This document shows, one piece after another, positions 1 to 11,303 of a DNA stretch of 64,000 nucleotides; within the stretch, counting starts at the first letter, position 1, and each line of letters opens with the position of its first letter. Under the pieces are notes generated by a model. It ran no database searches. It was not told where the DNA came from and saw only the letters and a list, made by a program, of their open reading frames with translations. The position numbers were made by a program, and so were the translations under genes. This DNA is from Pomphorhynchus laevis. Its lineage: Eukaryota; Acanthocephala; Palaeacanthocephala; Echinorhynchida; Pomphorhynchidae. Where the stretch lies: contig WNNJ02001563.1 in the NCBI GenBank assembly GCA_012934845.2, positions 1-64,000 of the forward strand. Reading direction: 5' to 3'.

Positions 1-119
1 ATTTATTTAAATTATGCGTTACATTCGACAACTGTTTCTATACAAATAAAATCAATATTAACCCTTAAACAATTATTAATGTAATAACAATATATAATAT
101 TTATTTAATATATTTATAT

Positions 120-404
120 TGAACTTGATTGCATCTGTGAGCTGAAATTCTCCTGATTGTGACACGATATTATCCTCACGGGTATCGTTCTTATTTGTGA
201 TATAGCAGGATGCTACTAATCACCCTGGGTGAGTCTTATCAGCGTCTGACCCAGACCTACATTTCACAAATAACAAAATATGGGTCGAAACATTTCACGT
301 GTCGACTCTTATTATCTGATTACTCTGTACATTTGTGCAGATCGGATTTGAACTCACAACTTTGTATCGCAATTCAACGCTACATCCACTAGGCTGGATG
401 CTCC
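120..404 (-). mobile_element. tRNA-derived SINE (family 1), near full length
   Basis: Read on the minus strand, a tRNA-like head lies at about 404 to 344. It has an A-box-like stretch (385-396, CAGCCTAGTGGA) and a B-box-like stretch (344-354, AGTTCAAATCC), spaced as in RNA polymerase III internal promoters. The body follows down to about 120 and shares long blocks with a second, headless copy at 545-708, so it is a dispersed repeat. The head does not fold as a sound tRNA cloverleaf by eye, so I call a SINE and not a tRNA gene. The body contains a decayed version of the hammerhead-like module seen better in the second copy. Confidence 0.65.
344..396 (-). promoter_or_regulatory. Pol III type-2 internal promoter (A and B boxes) of SINE family 1
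   Basis: On the minus strand CAGCCTAGTGGA (396-385) fits the A-box consensus TRGYNNARNGG in most positions. AGTTCAAATCC (354-344) fits the B box GGTTCRANNCC except at the first base and the tolerated R. The spacing of about 30 bases between boxes is normal for tRNA genes. Activity is inferred. Confidence 0.55.
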
Positions 405-544
405 AGTGGTGTATATATACATTTCTATATATTACTTTAATTAGGGGATCGTATACTAACGATCTATTTGAAACCTACCCCATGTGTGTGATCCGCTGGC
501 CGGATCACTGTTTTTCATGTTGCCACTTGCCATGAATGCTTTTA

Positions 545-708
545 ATTTAACTTGAATGCATCTATGAGCTGAAATTCTTCTGATTGTGGCACGACATTAT
601 CCTCACATGTATTGTTCCTATTTTTGATACAGCAGGACGCTACTAATCAGCCTGGGTGGATCTCATCAGCTGCAGACCCAGACCTACATTTCACGTTTCG
701 ACCCGTAT
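545..708 (-). mobile_element. SINE family 1, truncated second copy
   Basis: The minus strand from about 708 to 545 repeats the body of the SINE at 120-300 with scattered substitutions and lacks the tRNA-like head. It carries a better preserved hammerhead-like module (658-704). Confidence 0.6.
658..704 (-). ncRNA. Hammerhead-like ribozyme module, circularly permuted (stem II open)
   Basis: Minus strand, 5' to 3': GGGTC (704-700), GAAA (699-696), a small hairpin whose closing A and U fit A15.1 and U16.1 (696 with 686), a residue fitting the cleavage H (685, A), a 15-nt possible stem I loop (684-670), CTGATGA (669-663), then GATCC (662-658) pairing with GGGTC. This is the order of core elements in a hammerhead opened at stem II. 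Stem I is weak: positions 1.1 and 2.1 would be G opposite G. It may be a decayed ribozyme or chance around a short repeat. Confidence 0.4.
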
Positions 709-1143
709 TAAATAATCACAATATCACTAATATGAGAATGACTGTTATCAACTCAAAAATATTTTTATCTTAATAAAAGCACTTTTGAATCTTGTTTAGC
801 TGGACAAGGCCGAACTAATTCATTAATTATGTTTACATATGTTCAAATAAGACATTATGAACTTTTGCGGATAAACAAACAAATGTTTGATATATATTGA
901 GCTGCGTAAAATTTAAAATCAAAACTCATGATTCCACAATTTCGATAGCTCATTCATATTCCACCCCGTGCTATTTCCCGATAATCAGACTACAGTAGAA
1001 ACTGTATGGTAAAGATACCTAACATAATGATTTCTTCAATCAAAAACTGTATTATCAGAAATTGCTTCTTTTCGAATCAATTGATGTTGAAAGGCCATAA
1101 TTGAAGAATGATCAGAATCCCCTAGCTATGATTTATTAATGGT
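709..1143. other. AT-rich stretch, no gene seen
   Basis: No convincing open frame, RNA gene or named repeat is visible here. Confidence 0.6.
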
Positions 1144-1156
1144 ACAATTAAAGTAT
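1144..1156 (+). repeat. Left copy of 13-bp direct repeat (probable target-site duplication)
   Basis: ACAATTAAAGTAT at 1144-1156 recurs exactly at 3288-3300, on the two sides of the Penelope-like palindrome, as expected for a duplicated target. Confidence 0.65.
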
Positions 1157-3287
1157 TACAAGAAGGCGAGGAAACAGGAATATTTATTTGATTAGAAAAA
1201 TCCAATATTTCGACGGCACTACGGCACGTCATCTTCAGGGTCTAGAAATAAAACACATTAGTAAAAGGAATTAGAAAGTGCGAAAAAATAATAAAAAATA
1301 TATAAAAAAATTTTTTATCCATTGTCTATCTGTACTGATGTTGGCAAACAGAAATTTCTAGCAACTAAGTTTAAACTAAGCTTTAATGTGATGTCTGCTT
1401 TATTGTTAGGGACTATGCAATCTTTAAAAGTTTCAAGATACATGGCTTAATAATTTTTCGCTTTGTTTTGTTAGTTTCATTCTTCAGTGGTGTAATTAGG
1501 TTAATGTCCATTAAGTGGTTATTAACACCTATATGATGAGAAATGGCACAAGAGTATGTATACAGTCCGTGTAATGCTCTCTTCATTATATATGAGTGTT
1601 CTTTGACACGGATAGCTAACGGTCTTCCTGTTTGGCCCACATATTTTCTTACACTGGAGGCATGGAAAATTGTAGACAACACCGGCCGATTCAAATTCTG
1701 GTTTTAGTTTGAACATACTGGATAGCCTAGGTAGTGAACGAGTAAAGGGAAATATGTTATCTCTACATATACCGAGATTGCTACACATTAAGGAATGTGC
1801 CTTCTGGTTGATGAATAGGACCTCGATGAACTTTTTCCCTTCAATTGCAGATCGTTGTCTTTGATCATTTATGATGCGACGGGCATGATGGAATGCGAGA
1901 TTAATGATATTAGGTAGAAAGTCTGTTTGTTCTAGTAGAAAATAGATATTATTTAATTCATCCCGAAGTAAATGTTCATTTGAGCAAATACGGTGTGCTC
2001 GCAGGAATAGGGATCGTGCCTGTGACGTTTTCCATTTTACAGGTGAATGAGATGACCAGCTAGTTACAATGTTAGGGATATCCTTCCTGTGCACTGTTGT
2101 ACGGATTGGATTACCTAGCAATACCTTTACGTCAAAAAAACTAATGCAGTTGTTATCAGGGTGTTCAATACTCCAATTAATATTATTATCTTTAGAATTT
2201 AGGACTTCAATAATAGAACCGTCTGGAGGTAAATCAGAATCAAATGCCATAAATGCATCATCCACGTAAATGTCACTCGTTCGACGTAAAAGTATTGCTA
2301 GGTAATCCAATCCGTACAACAGTGCACAGGAAGGATATCCCTAACATTGTAACAAGCTGGTCATCTCATTCACCTGTAAAATGGAAAACGTCACAGGCAC
2401 GATCCCTATTCCTGCGAGCACACCGTATTTGCTCAAATGAACATTTACTTCGGGATGAATTAAATAATATCTATTTTCTACTAAAACAAACAGACTTTCT
2501 ACCTAATATATGAATCTCACATTCCATCATGCCCGTCGCATCATAAATGATCAAAGACAACGATCTGCAATTGAAGGGAAAAAGTTCATCGAGGTCCCAT
2601 TCATCAACCAGAAGGCACATTCCTTAATGTGTAGCAATCTCGGTATATGTAGAGATAACATATTTCCCTTTACTCGTTCACTACCTAGGCTATCCAGTAT
2701 GTTCAAACTAAAACCAGAATTTGAATCGGCCGGTGTTGTCTACAATTTTCCATGCCTTTAGTGTAAGAAAATATGTGGGCCAAACAGGAAGACCGTTAGC
2801 TATCCGTGTCAAAGAACACTCATATATAATGAAGAGAGCATTACACGGACTGTATACATACTCTTGTGCCATTTCTCATCATATAGGTGTTAATAACCAC
2901 TTAATGAACATTAACCTAATTACACCACTGAAGAAAGAAACTATCAAAACAAAGCGAAAAATTATTAAGCCATGTATCTTGAAACTTTTAAAGATTGCAT
3001 AGTCCCTAACAATAAAGCAGACATCACATTAAAGCTTAGTTTAAACTTAGTTGCTAGAAATTTCTGTTTGCCAACATCAGTACAGATAGACAATGGATAA
3101 AAAATTTTTTTATATATTTTTTATTATTTTTTCGCACTTTCTAATTCCTTTTACTAATGTGTTTTATTTCTAGACCCTGAAGATGACGTGCCGTAGTGCC
3201 GTCGAAATATTGGATTTTTCTAATCAAATAAATATTCCTGTTTCCTCGACTTCGTATAATAATTCAGATTGGAAACGAATTTTCTCC
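1157..3287. mobile_element. Penelope-like element, head-to-head palindrome
   Basis: Two nearly identical arms of roughly 970 bp face each other (about 1167-2133 on the minus strand, about 2282-3248 on the plus strand), separated by about 145 bp that continue the left arm into the reverse transcriptase. Coding content in each arm: the end of a Penelope-type RT (YVDD in the left arm, 2319 downward), a thumb-like helical region, and a GIY-YIG endonuclease with the YVGQTG signature and a Cys pair upstream. The C-terminal third is in a different frame from the rest in both arms, so the protein is broken and cannot be whole here. Outer ends carry matching hammerhead-like sequence. Arm identity by eye is very high, suggesting recent insertion as one unit. 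Confidence 0.85.
3177..3207 (+). ncRNA. Hammerhead-like core at Penelope-like element end
   Basis: CTGAAGA (3177-3183), one extra base, GACG (3185-3188) pairing with CGTC (3200-3203), then GAAA (3204-3207). The mirror copy lies at 1208-1238 on the minus strand. Penelope-like elements are known to carry minimal type I hammerheads in their terminal repeats. I could not find a good stem I here, and the extra base before stem II is unusual, so activity is doubtful. Confidence 0.4.
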
Positions 3288-3300
3288 ACAATTAAAGTAT
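3288..3300 (+). repeat. Right copy of 13-bp direct repeat (probable target-site duplication)
   Basis: Exact match to 1144-1156, immediately outside the palindrome. Confidence 0.65.
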
Positions 3301-4533
3301 GTTTTGGCGTTTGAGAAATATTAATCAAGAATATCACTACCTCTTTTATAAAAATTTACAAGCTGTAGCAAACGTGTTCATGCGCCGTTGCATCTATTTC
3401 TAGTTTATTAAAATCACCTGATAGTATAAAAATATAGGTTCTATGATTCTAATCTTGCTGAAATATTAGATAATTTTTCAACAACAATTTCTTAAATTCC
3501 TCAAGGATGGCATAATATCCTCTAGAATTATCACTAATGAAAGAGCTCTCGTAACCTTGTTCATTAATATAACATATCAATGCTATATCAAAACATATCA
3601 ATGTTTTGCAGATTCGTCTTGTTTGAAATGGGATAAGATCCTTGCGTGTGAGTCATTCGAGTGAGATAAGATCCTTGCTGAAAACCATCAATGTATTAAT
3701 CCCGAGTGAGTCATTCGACGTCATTTGAACATATGAATGTCAAATACAGAGCATAATTGATGATAGTCGTAGCAAAATCGATTAACGTCTTAATTATACT
3801 AACGTATAGTAAAGGTGGAAAATGGTCCGGAAGTTTGGCTAATAAAATTTACTAATTGAAAGAATTCTGATGGTAATATTCTCATTAACATTAGCCCATT
3901 ATTAAATTAAATAATCTTGTTAGTAAATAACTAAGAAAGCTATAATAACCAGTCATAATAACTATTATTAATTAGAAAGTAAATTCTTTATCCATTTAAC
4001 AATCATCATCAGCGTCGCGGCTGTAAGTATAGCGTGCGCGATTACCTTCAGCCGGGCATCGATGATCAGCTCGCCTTAATAACGTCGTCAGCAAGCGTTA
4101 ATGATTTTTGGGGTTGTTTTTTTCGTCCGTAGTGTTTGGTGCAATATTCGTCACCAGTACCGAAGTTCTTCACTAGAGCGCTCTTTAGAGGAAGCTTCAC
4201 TAAGAAAGCATAAGTATGTGTATTTAACCTTTTCATAAATGGGTACCTGCACACGCACATGTTTTCAACTATGAATAATACAGAAAAATCAAGATATCGA
4301 ATAGCGTTGTAAATGAGCAACGCTGATAATAACTTTGTATTTAAAATATTTTGATGAGACCAGTTTTTATCCTTAAATTTTCTATATTGAAAATAAAAAT
4401 TTTAAAGATAATTAATCATTTGCAATATAATTTAAAATACTTTTTTTATTTTTAAGCATGAAAAATATTTTTTATGCAACCAGTTTTTATCGTCAAAGTT
4501 CTCTACATGGAAAATACATACTTTGAGAATAAT
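3301..4533. other. AT-rich intergenic stretch with a small local duplication
   Basis: A GATAAGATCCTTGC block with a following TGAGTCATTCGA element is repeated within 3628-3721. An 84-codon open frame on the minus strand (4066-4320) has no recognisable domain and I do not call it a gene. TTTATT at 4445-4450 is a possible poly(A) signal (AATAAA on the minus strand) for the gene ending at 4534. Confidence 0.5.
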
Positions 4534-5169
4534 TTACATGCGCGGGGCGCCGAATGCGTCTGGCATGCGCTCCACTGTGTATTGATGTCCTTTAATGTAC
4601 ATTATAGGAACTCCTGGTATTTTACGTACCCTTCTTTTTAAATCTTTATCACAAGTTGCCATGATATAGCATTTGTGTTCACTAACACGTTGAACAAGGC
4701 AATCGTCGGCGTATATTCCTTTATGTGAGCAAATAAGTCGTTCAAATCTTGAATCCTTTGCTATCTTAATTGCCATTCTGTACTTTCTGCCTAGTGATTG
4801 AAGCTCTCCGATGACACAATCAGTCACATAGATTGTGCATTTTGCATATAAACAGTCCATTGCGGATTGCACCATATCAAGTTTGTTCCTAATGGTAAAA
4901 TTTATAAAATTAGTATCGACTAAAATGTGATACGGTGGACCTAGTTGCATGTTGTAGTGGAGAAACATCGCAGACGAATATTTTGGCAACTCTCTAACCG
5001 ACGTGTCTACCTTTTTATCTGGATTAACTTCCCCATCTTTAACGGGTTCAGGAGCTTTCGGTTCGCGTTTCTTGCGATACTGATCCTTAAGACGATCGTC
5101 CGTGGATCTAAGCATGCGTTTCATGGATTTTATCTGGCTCTGATAACGTTTCTTTCTAGGCATTTTCAA
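4534..5169 (-). CDS. FCF1: rRNA-processing protein FCF1 (PIN-domain, UTP24 family)
   Basis: A 211-aa protein, against about 198 aa in human FCF1. FCF1/UTP24 is the PIN-domain endonuclease of the small-subunit processome that cuts pre-rRNA near the 18S end; it acts in the nucleolus. A basic N-terminus (residues 1-45) is followed by the family block [20 protein letters not shown] (about 82-101), MDCLYAKC, a TDCV-GEL segment, [12 protein letters not shown] and [22 protein letters not shown], ending in [12 protein letters not shown]. The acidic residues of a PIN active site (VDTN Asp, GEL Glu, ADD and CDKD Asp) are all present. The frame is intact and intronless. The first Met is followed two codons later by another, so the start could be residue 1 or 3. 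No frameshift or retrocopy poly(A) tract seen. Confidence 0.97.
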   Translation of the reverse strand: MKMPRKKRYQSQIKSMKRMLRSTDDRLKDQYRKKREPKAPEPVKDGEVNPDKKVDTSVRELPKYSSAMFLHYNMQLGPPYHILVDTNFINFTIRNKLDMVQSAMDCLYAKCTIYVTDCVIGELQSLGRKYRMAIKIAKDSRFERLICSHKGIYADDCLVQRVSEHKCYIMATCDKDLKRRVRKIPGVPIMYIKGHQYTVERMPDAFGAPRM

Positions 5170-5480
5170 TTAAACAAATCTGTAATAAAAGGTAATATAT
5201 CTATATATGTAAGTCATTGTGATAACCAAAGAGAATAAAATGGCTTTTATTCACGAATCTACAAATAGTAATAGGTAGTAAATAAATTCAGAAATAAACA
5301 AGATAGTGATCAATGTGATACCACAGTCATGTTCACTTATAATATAAAAACAAAACCGTCTAGATAGTATTCCAGACAAAGAAAATCAAATGAAATAAAA
5401 CAGAAATCCATAATGCCATTAGAATAAATATTGATATCTTACTTTAACAAAAATCTAGTTCTAGAACTAGTTTTAAAAGG

Positions 5481-5481
<1 letters not shown>
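5170..5481. other. Short AT-rich upstream region of FCF1
   Basis: Contains the presumed FCF1 promoter and 5' leader on the minus strand; no motif stands out. Confidence 0.4.
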
Positions 5482-5575
<94 letters not shown>

Positions 5576-5690
5576 AAATATAGGATATATATTGTATATA
5601 TATTGTAAGATATTATATTTATTGTATTATATTGATATAATATTATATTGATATTATATTGTATTATATTGTAAGATATATATTTTTATC
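5482..5690. repeat. (TA)n microsatellite with degenerate TATATTGTA tail
   Basis: Nearly pure alternating TA from about 5482 to 5572, then imperfect ATATTGTA-like units to about 5690. Confidence 0.95.
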
Positions 5691-6611
5691 TATAATCAAA
5701 ATTTATCATTTACAGTGGTGGGATTATATAATCTAAGCGTTTTCCTTATTTGTGAATTAAGAAATTGTTGCTATCTATGATAGACAATTAATTACAACGG
5801 GACGGGTGCAAATGTTCTGGAATCTCTGTTTTAATGTTTCTATTTTCGGAAATCGATATTCTTTTTGATAAATTTTGATGTTTGATTTCGAGTTAATTAT
5901 GAAGAGTTTAAATCCAAGTTATAATTTGGTTATCAAAATTTTACATTGCAGCATATTTTATTGAGTTGTAGCATAAATACGGCTTATATCAATTATCTTT
6001 ATTTAAATATGTAGAGTGGTGCAATGATGTAGATGTTCAAGATTTATTCTTAAACATAAAAAACAGGACTGACTACCTATTTTTGATATGAAATTACAGT
6101 AACCAATAGTAAAATAATGAAAACAAAAAATAAGAATTGCATTAACTTGAATTATATTCAAAATTTTATAGTTGAATTATATGTCTAAGTTGAAAAATAC
6201 ACGTCATAGGTGACAGAGATTTCGAGGATTAACGTTCGACGTGCTTTAGCAAGTTGACGACAAATCTAAGGGTCAGAAATTCATATTATTAATAAATTAT
6301 ATAAATTCTTATACATAAATCACTACCTGATGTTAAGTCTGTTCTAATGTTCTGTTTCTGAAATAAATACATAATTTTTAATTAAATTTACATAACTTTT
6401 AACTTTTAAATTGAAATTTTTTAATTGCAGCATAATTCAGTTGTATAGCAAAGCTAACGACAACTAAGAGATGCGTCTATTATACGCGATAATAGCAAAT
6501 GCATAAACAAAAGTTTATTAAAAATATTACCAATTGAAAACTAAATAGCAAAATATTTAGAGGTACCATTTTACTTTTTAAGATTGTAATATTTAGATGG
6601 CAACTAGTTAA
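5691..6611. other. AT-rich intergenic, no gene seen
   Basis: No long open frame or recognisable repeat. Confidence 0.6.
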
Positions 6612-6614
6612 ATT

Positions 6615-6828
6615 AAAGAATTATTGGAGCTGGATCAAAAAAAGAGGAAAATTTTATTGATATTTCGCTAACCTCTGTCACATCTTCAGAAAATTACAAT
6701 CGTAAATTTGAATTGTAATTTTGCTAAAGATGCTAACTGAGGTTATAGAAATATCCGAAAATTTCCTCTTTTCTTTATCCAGCCCTAATAATTATTTATC
6801 AATAATGGGTCATGATCAACTATTTAAA
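6615..6828. mobile_element. Foldback MITE (family M), copy A
   Basis: Almost the whole element is an inverted repeat: AATTATTGGAGCTGGATC near the left end is mirrored near the right end, and a TATTTCGCTAACC block on the left is mirrored on the right around a short centre. The same sequence recurs at 7685-7936, 27695-27891, 31796-32187 and 58923-59048. No coding capacity. It is a non-autonomous DNA-transposon-like repeat of unknown superfamily. Confidence 0.85.
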
Positions 6829-7684
6829 GTCACCCATAATCGTCAACTAATATAATCAGATTGCATTACCAACATTCGTAGACGTGCTAGCTTTGCAATT
6901 CAGAAAGTTGTAGGAATAACTTTACGGATGGCCCGTCAATCATAAGTTCAATATTAAAACAATATTTATTGTAACGACTATTGTAACAGTATTTATTAAT
7001 TTATTGTTGCTGGTAGCATTCATTGAATAATATTAAATATTATAATAGTATCACTATATTATTATCTACGTTTAAAAATTGGTAAATAATGTATATTACC
7101 TATATAAGTAATAGATAAGTATTAATTACTTATCAATAAATAAATAATTAATAATTAAAATTTGATATTAGTACGCAGACATAAGCAATTACAATTAAAT
7201 TATCGATTAATTATTAGTAATCATGATCAAATTAACTAATTTAATTATTAATTATTTAATTAATGATTAAATTATTATTTAATTAATGATCTAATTATTT
7301 AGTGTTGATTAAAAGCGACCGTTAATGTTTAAATGTAAGCAGCATAGGAATATAATGAAGCTTATAGCGCAAGGTACCTCGTTGCTTTTTGGAATCCATG
7401 TCATAGTTTCGTTCAGTATTCTTAAAGAACCATTTCTAAACGTTGTTTCGTTACTGCTGTTACATAGAGCAACATTTTTAAGCTCACAAGCAAATGGTCG
7501 TAAATTCATTGAGTAAATTTCAATCTTAATTTAAATATTCACACAATTCAATCAATATCTAAATTAAGTTACAATTAAATTGTATAATTGATAAATGAAT
7601 TTGCGTTACAAATTTAAGAAGAAATTAAAATAGACTTAATACAAAAAATAGACTTGAAATAAATTTTGAAAGACAAAATAGTAA
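6829..7684. other. AT-rich spacer between two MITEs
   Basis: Mostly TAAT-type sequence. Two overlapping short open frames on opposite strands (7309-7516) have no recognisable content. Confidence 0.55.
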
Positions 7685-7936
7685 AAAGTTGATAATGATC
7701 CATTTATTGATAAAGAATTATTGGAAGCTGGATCAAAGAAAAAAGGGAATTTTTTATTGATATTTCGCTAACCTCTTTTAGCATCTTTAGAAAATTACTG
7801 AATATGGTAATTTGAAGAAACTAATTTTCTGAAGATGCTAACAGAAGTTAGCGAAATATCATTAAAATTTTCCTCTTTTCTTTGATCCAGCTTCAATAAT
7901 TCTTTATCGATAATGGATCATTATCAACTATTTAAA
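7685..7936. mobile_element. Foldback MITE (family M), copy B, most complete
   Basis: Terminal inverted repeats of about 110 bp begin with AGTTGATAATGATCCAT (left) and end with its complement (right, ...ATTATCAACTATTTAAA). This copy defines the full extent of the family: outer GTTGATAATGA segment, AATTATTGGAGCTGGATC, GATATTTCGCTAAC, and CTTCAGAAAATTAC at the centre. Confidence 0.9.
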
Positions 7937-8046
7937 ACCTAGTTTAATTGTTAGGTTTTAAATAATAATGAGATTTTTGAATAAATTGTTTACATTGGAG
8001 AATGAAATAACACATTTATATTCATTCAAGGATTATATTTACATCA

Positions 8047-11000
8047 TCTTCTTCCAATCTGTATTAGGATTTAATCCCGCTAATTGACTTCAACGCGTCA
8101 TCCTCACATTGATCTACTCAGCGCACATACTTTAGGTCCAAATCACGGAACACGATGAACGCTAGTCTCGACGTAATGTACCTAATAAATCTTAGTATTT
8201 GCTTAGGGGGACGTCCTTTAGAGAAGGAGACTAGTCCTGAGATGGCCAGGTGCACCAAAAGCGCACCTGAACCTTCTCCATTAATAACAGACGTTAAGCA
8301 CGTTTCAGGGTCCATCTTGCTCTCTCCAGGGCATTCTTGAATCAATTCAAGTCAAATCCGACGGCCTTATTCACCAAAATGGTGAAAACCCAGGTATCTT
8401 ACTCGATGTGTTAAAGGGAGGGGTTGATAAGTCATAATGAAGAAGACGGTAGAGATTGTCAGTCTCTTTAAATTTTGTCTTGTTGCAAGTGTGCCATGAA
8501 AGACGACCACCTATGTTTTTAAAGAATTAAGAAGGTTGGATGTTGCTAATTGCACTTTTAATCTTAAAAAGAAATGGCTGATTTTTGAGACAAAGTCGTT
8601 ACATATGCGTTCTGAAAACAAGGCGATGATATCATCAGCAGATGCCACCAAATGTGGATCGCCTATTAAAGGTTTAAGAAGAATAATAAAGGCAACAAAG
8701 TACAAGACTGGAAAGAGGGATTATTGAGGTACCCCAGTAATTGGGTAGAACTGACGTGCACCAGGGATCGTATTCATTTTAGAAGCGCTAGATATACAAC
8801 AGTATTTTCCACCCTGTTAACAATTATCACTGGTAACCCGAGAGATCTGAGAGAAAATAACAAATTGAATAAAAATACGGTCAAATACAGCGGAAAACTC
8901 GAGAAAAACAGTCACAGATAATTGCTGACTGTTTTCTTAGCAGCACTGATACACTTCACCAACTACTGAGTGAACCGAGCGTCCACCAATATACCCAAAA
9001 ACTTGTTGGGATCAAATTTTGCCTAACCAAATGATCGCGAATTTCACGAGCAAGCGTGTTTTCGTAAATGGAAATTAGTAAGTTTTGAATCGAAATGGCC
9101 GCATATCTTTAGAACACGTCACCGGATTTTTTTGGATAAACATATTTTTCTTGCAACAGCACTACCAGCAATATCGGATGGTGAGGCTAACAGCATTGTG
9201 ATGGTGATCTCCTTTTTCTGACTATTCAGGATATCACTCATATACAAATATTTACTTCTTAAACTACACCAAGAAGGGATTGGTTGGGTGAGGTAGTGGC
9301 TCCACAATTGTGTAGGGAAATCGACTTGCTTAAAACCCTGTTAAGGGCTATAGTACCAATCAAACCTTATGCATTTTGTTTACAACTGGCAAACTTCTTA
9401 CCTGAATATCTTCCAGAAGGACGTCTAAGAAGGGCAAGGCAAGCAATTAGCATTTTCCCTACTTATCTGGAGTCTGTAAAAAGAACACTAATATTATTTC
9501 GATATAATATGTCTGAAGGAGCAAGAAAGGTTAGGAATATATAGCATTTTAGCTAGAACCTTGAGTTTTGTTGGAGTTGGATTGAAAATGCGACCTTTAT
9601 AGGTTGTCAATAAAATCCCGGTAACTTGCTGAGATACGTAGGAATTAAATCGAGTCAAACTTCATTATTTACAACGGGAAAGCGTCTGAGAGCCTCCTGA
9701 TAGATAGCAAATCTGATTGGATTGATGTGGTATCGAATTGGATCACAGTAGTGTATCATATTCTAACTTCCATCAAAGTAGGACTAGTGAGGTGGAAACG
9801 TTTTGACGTAACAGTTTAGCACATAATGGTTTAAGCAACTACTTCTGATGAAGCAGTAGAATGTCAAAGAGTGAATTGGTAGATGTGCAGTAAAAATGGG
9901 GGAAGGTGGTATATGGATAAAATAATCGATCGTTGCTGTGCAGAGTGCGGCTCTTATCTAGTGATCAGTTCTATCGTTGAAGTCACCGACAAACTTGTCA
10001 TAACCACTACAAACTATTTGATACAGGAGGTCGCGATTCTTATGTATCTCTCCTGGTTGAATGCATATATTGGCTAGATTAACCCCTGGTGGGGTTATGC
10101 ATGGAGTATAGAGGGTTTTGATGTACTGTGGTAGAAAACGAGTAATGTCCTGAATAGTTTGAATCAATTTAGTTTTCTGTAGGACAATGACGTCAGCATC
10201 ACGATCTTAAAAAGACGAAGAGCATAATCACCTCCTGAATTCCATTGAAAGATGTTAAGTTAAAAGAGGTCTCACTGGATGAATCATTATTTTCCGCCGT
10301 CAGCTTGCTACATTTTTTAGATAATTTAACTTTCAATTTATGATTGTCGTTTTAATTTGACCTCCTTTCTCTTGCTAGAGATTGCTGTTGGTGCGAGGAC
10401 GGGTTGATGAGTCATCATGGCAATAATAACTTTTGTTACCATTGTTTTCATATTCTTTGCAAAATTAGTTAATGGTTTATCCAATAATGAAGAGAACTCC
10501 TCGAAGGACGATTGCGGAAGGGTTAGATCAATTTTGCAAGACTCCGCAAGGATTTGAATCTAGCGTTGCTTCGATGTCTGCTTATGTAATTTTTAAAGTC
10601 CGACATTTTATGGAGAATGCCGGGTGTTTCTGTCCGAATTTTTAGCAAGACGGATTGAGGTCATTGGTACATTTTTCTTCCAAGTGTTGATATTAATTGC
10701 GCGTAAAACATCCTGGGGAGTTAGTGCATTCTGATCTCCTGTGTTCCAACTTATGACATTTTAGACAGTATGGGAACGTGTAATCATTTTAAGATACGTA
10801 ATGGAAGGCTAGATTTGTCCCCAAGAAGGGGTTATGATTGTTTCTAGTTAAACCAATTGCGTTGTCCAAGATTGTAGTACCAATGTTACAGGTAGTAAAG
10901 ACCCATATTTTCTCTTTATGAAACTGACGTTCTTAATAGCATAGATTTTTTCCAATTCCACCAGGTCACCTTTTTCCAGTTCAGTTTCAATGCTAGATAT

Positions 11001-11085
11001 TTTAGTCGTTGTCATGATGGATTTATGTTCGATATTCCCATATTCATTTAGGTTATCCCTGACAAACTTGATATAAAACAGAGCA
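8047..11085 (-). mobile_element. Decayed I-like LINE, near full length
   Basis: On the minus strand, pieces match in order the better copy at 52.3-55.9 kb: an ORF1 zinc-knuckle (about 10790-10680, Cys-x2-Cys with His and Cys), an AP-endonuclease piece with the GEIHKN and FNDRT words (10167-9958), a PSDIAG linker piece (about 9195), the RT motif C region as ASADDIIALFS (about 8640) and the C-terminal LAISGLVSFSKGRPP (about 8260). Stops and frameshifts are frequent, including loss of the YADD Tyr, so it is dead and old. The 3' end is near 8047. Confidence 0.8.
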
Positions 11086-11303
11086 AAGTCATTTAAAGCA
11101 AAACCAATTATAAATAAAAAATCTTGGATTTAAATATACACATATATTCATGATTGATATAATTATAAGAACAGAAAATTTTAAGAGTTTAAACACACAC
11201 GCTTTAACACATAAGATAATATCCACAACTATGTTAGCTGATCTGATTTATAACCTGAAAAGTAACATTTGCAAACTTTTTACGAAAGTTATTTCACATC
11301 GAA

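Noticed and set aside
344-404. True tRNA gene on the minus strand
   Set aside because: A and B boxes are present but no sound acceptor or anticodon stem forms; it is followed by repeat DNA.
4066-4320. 84-codon frame on the minus strand as a gene
   Set aside because: No domain, no homologue recognised, unremarkable length for AT-rich DNA.
5482-5690. (TA)n block as a replication origin or centromere signal
   Set aside because: Simple microsatellite; nothing else supports such a role.
7309-7516. Overlapping short frames on both strands
   Set aside because: Both are about 65 codons, overlap fully and lack recognisable features.
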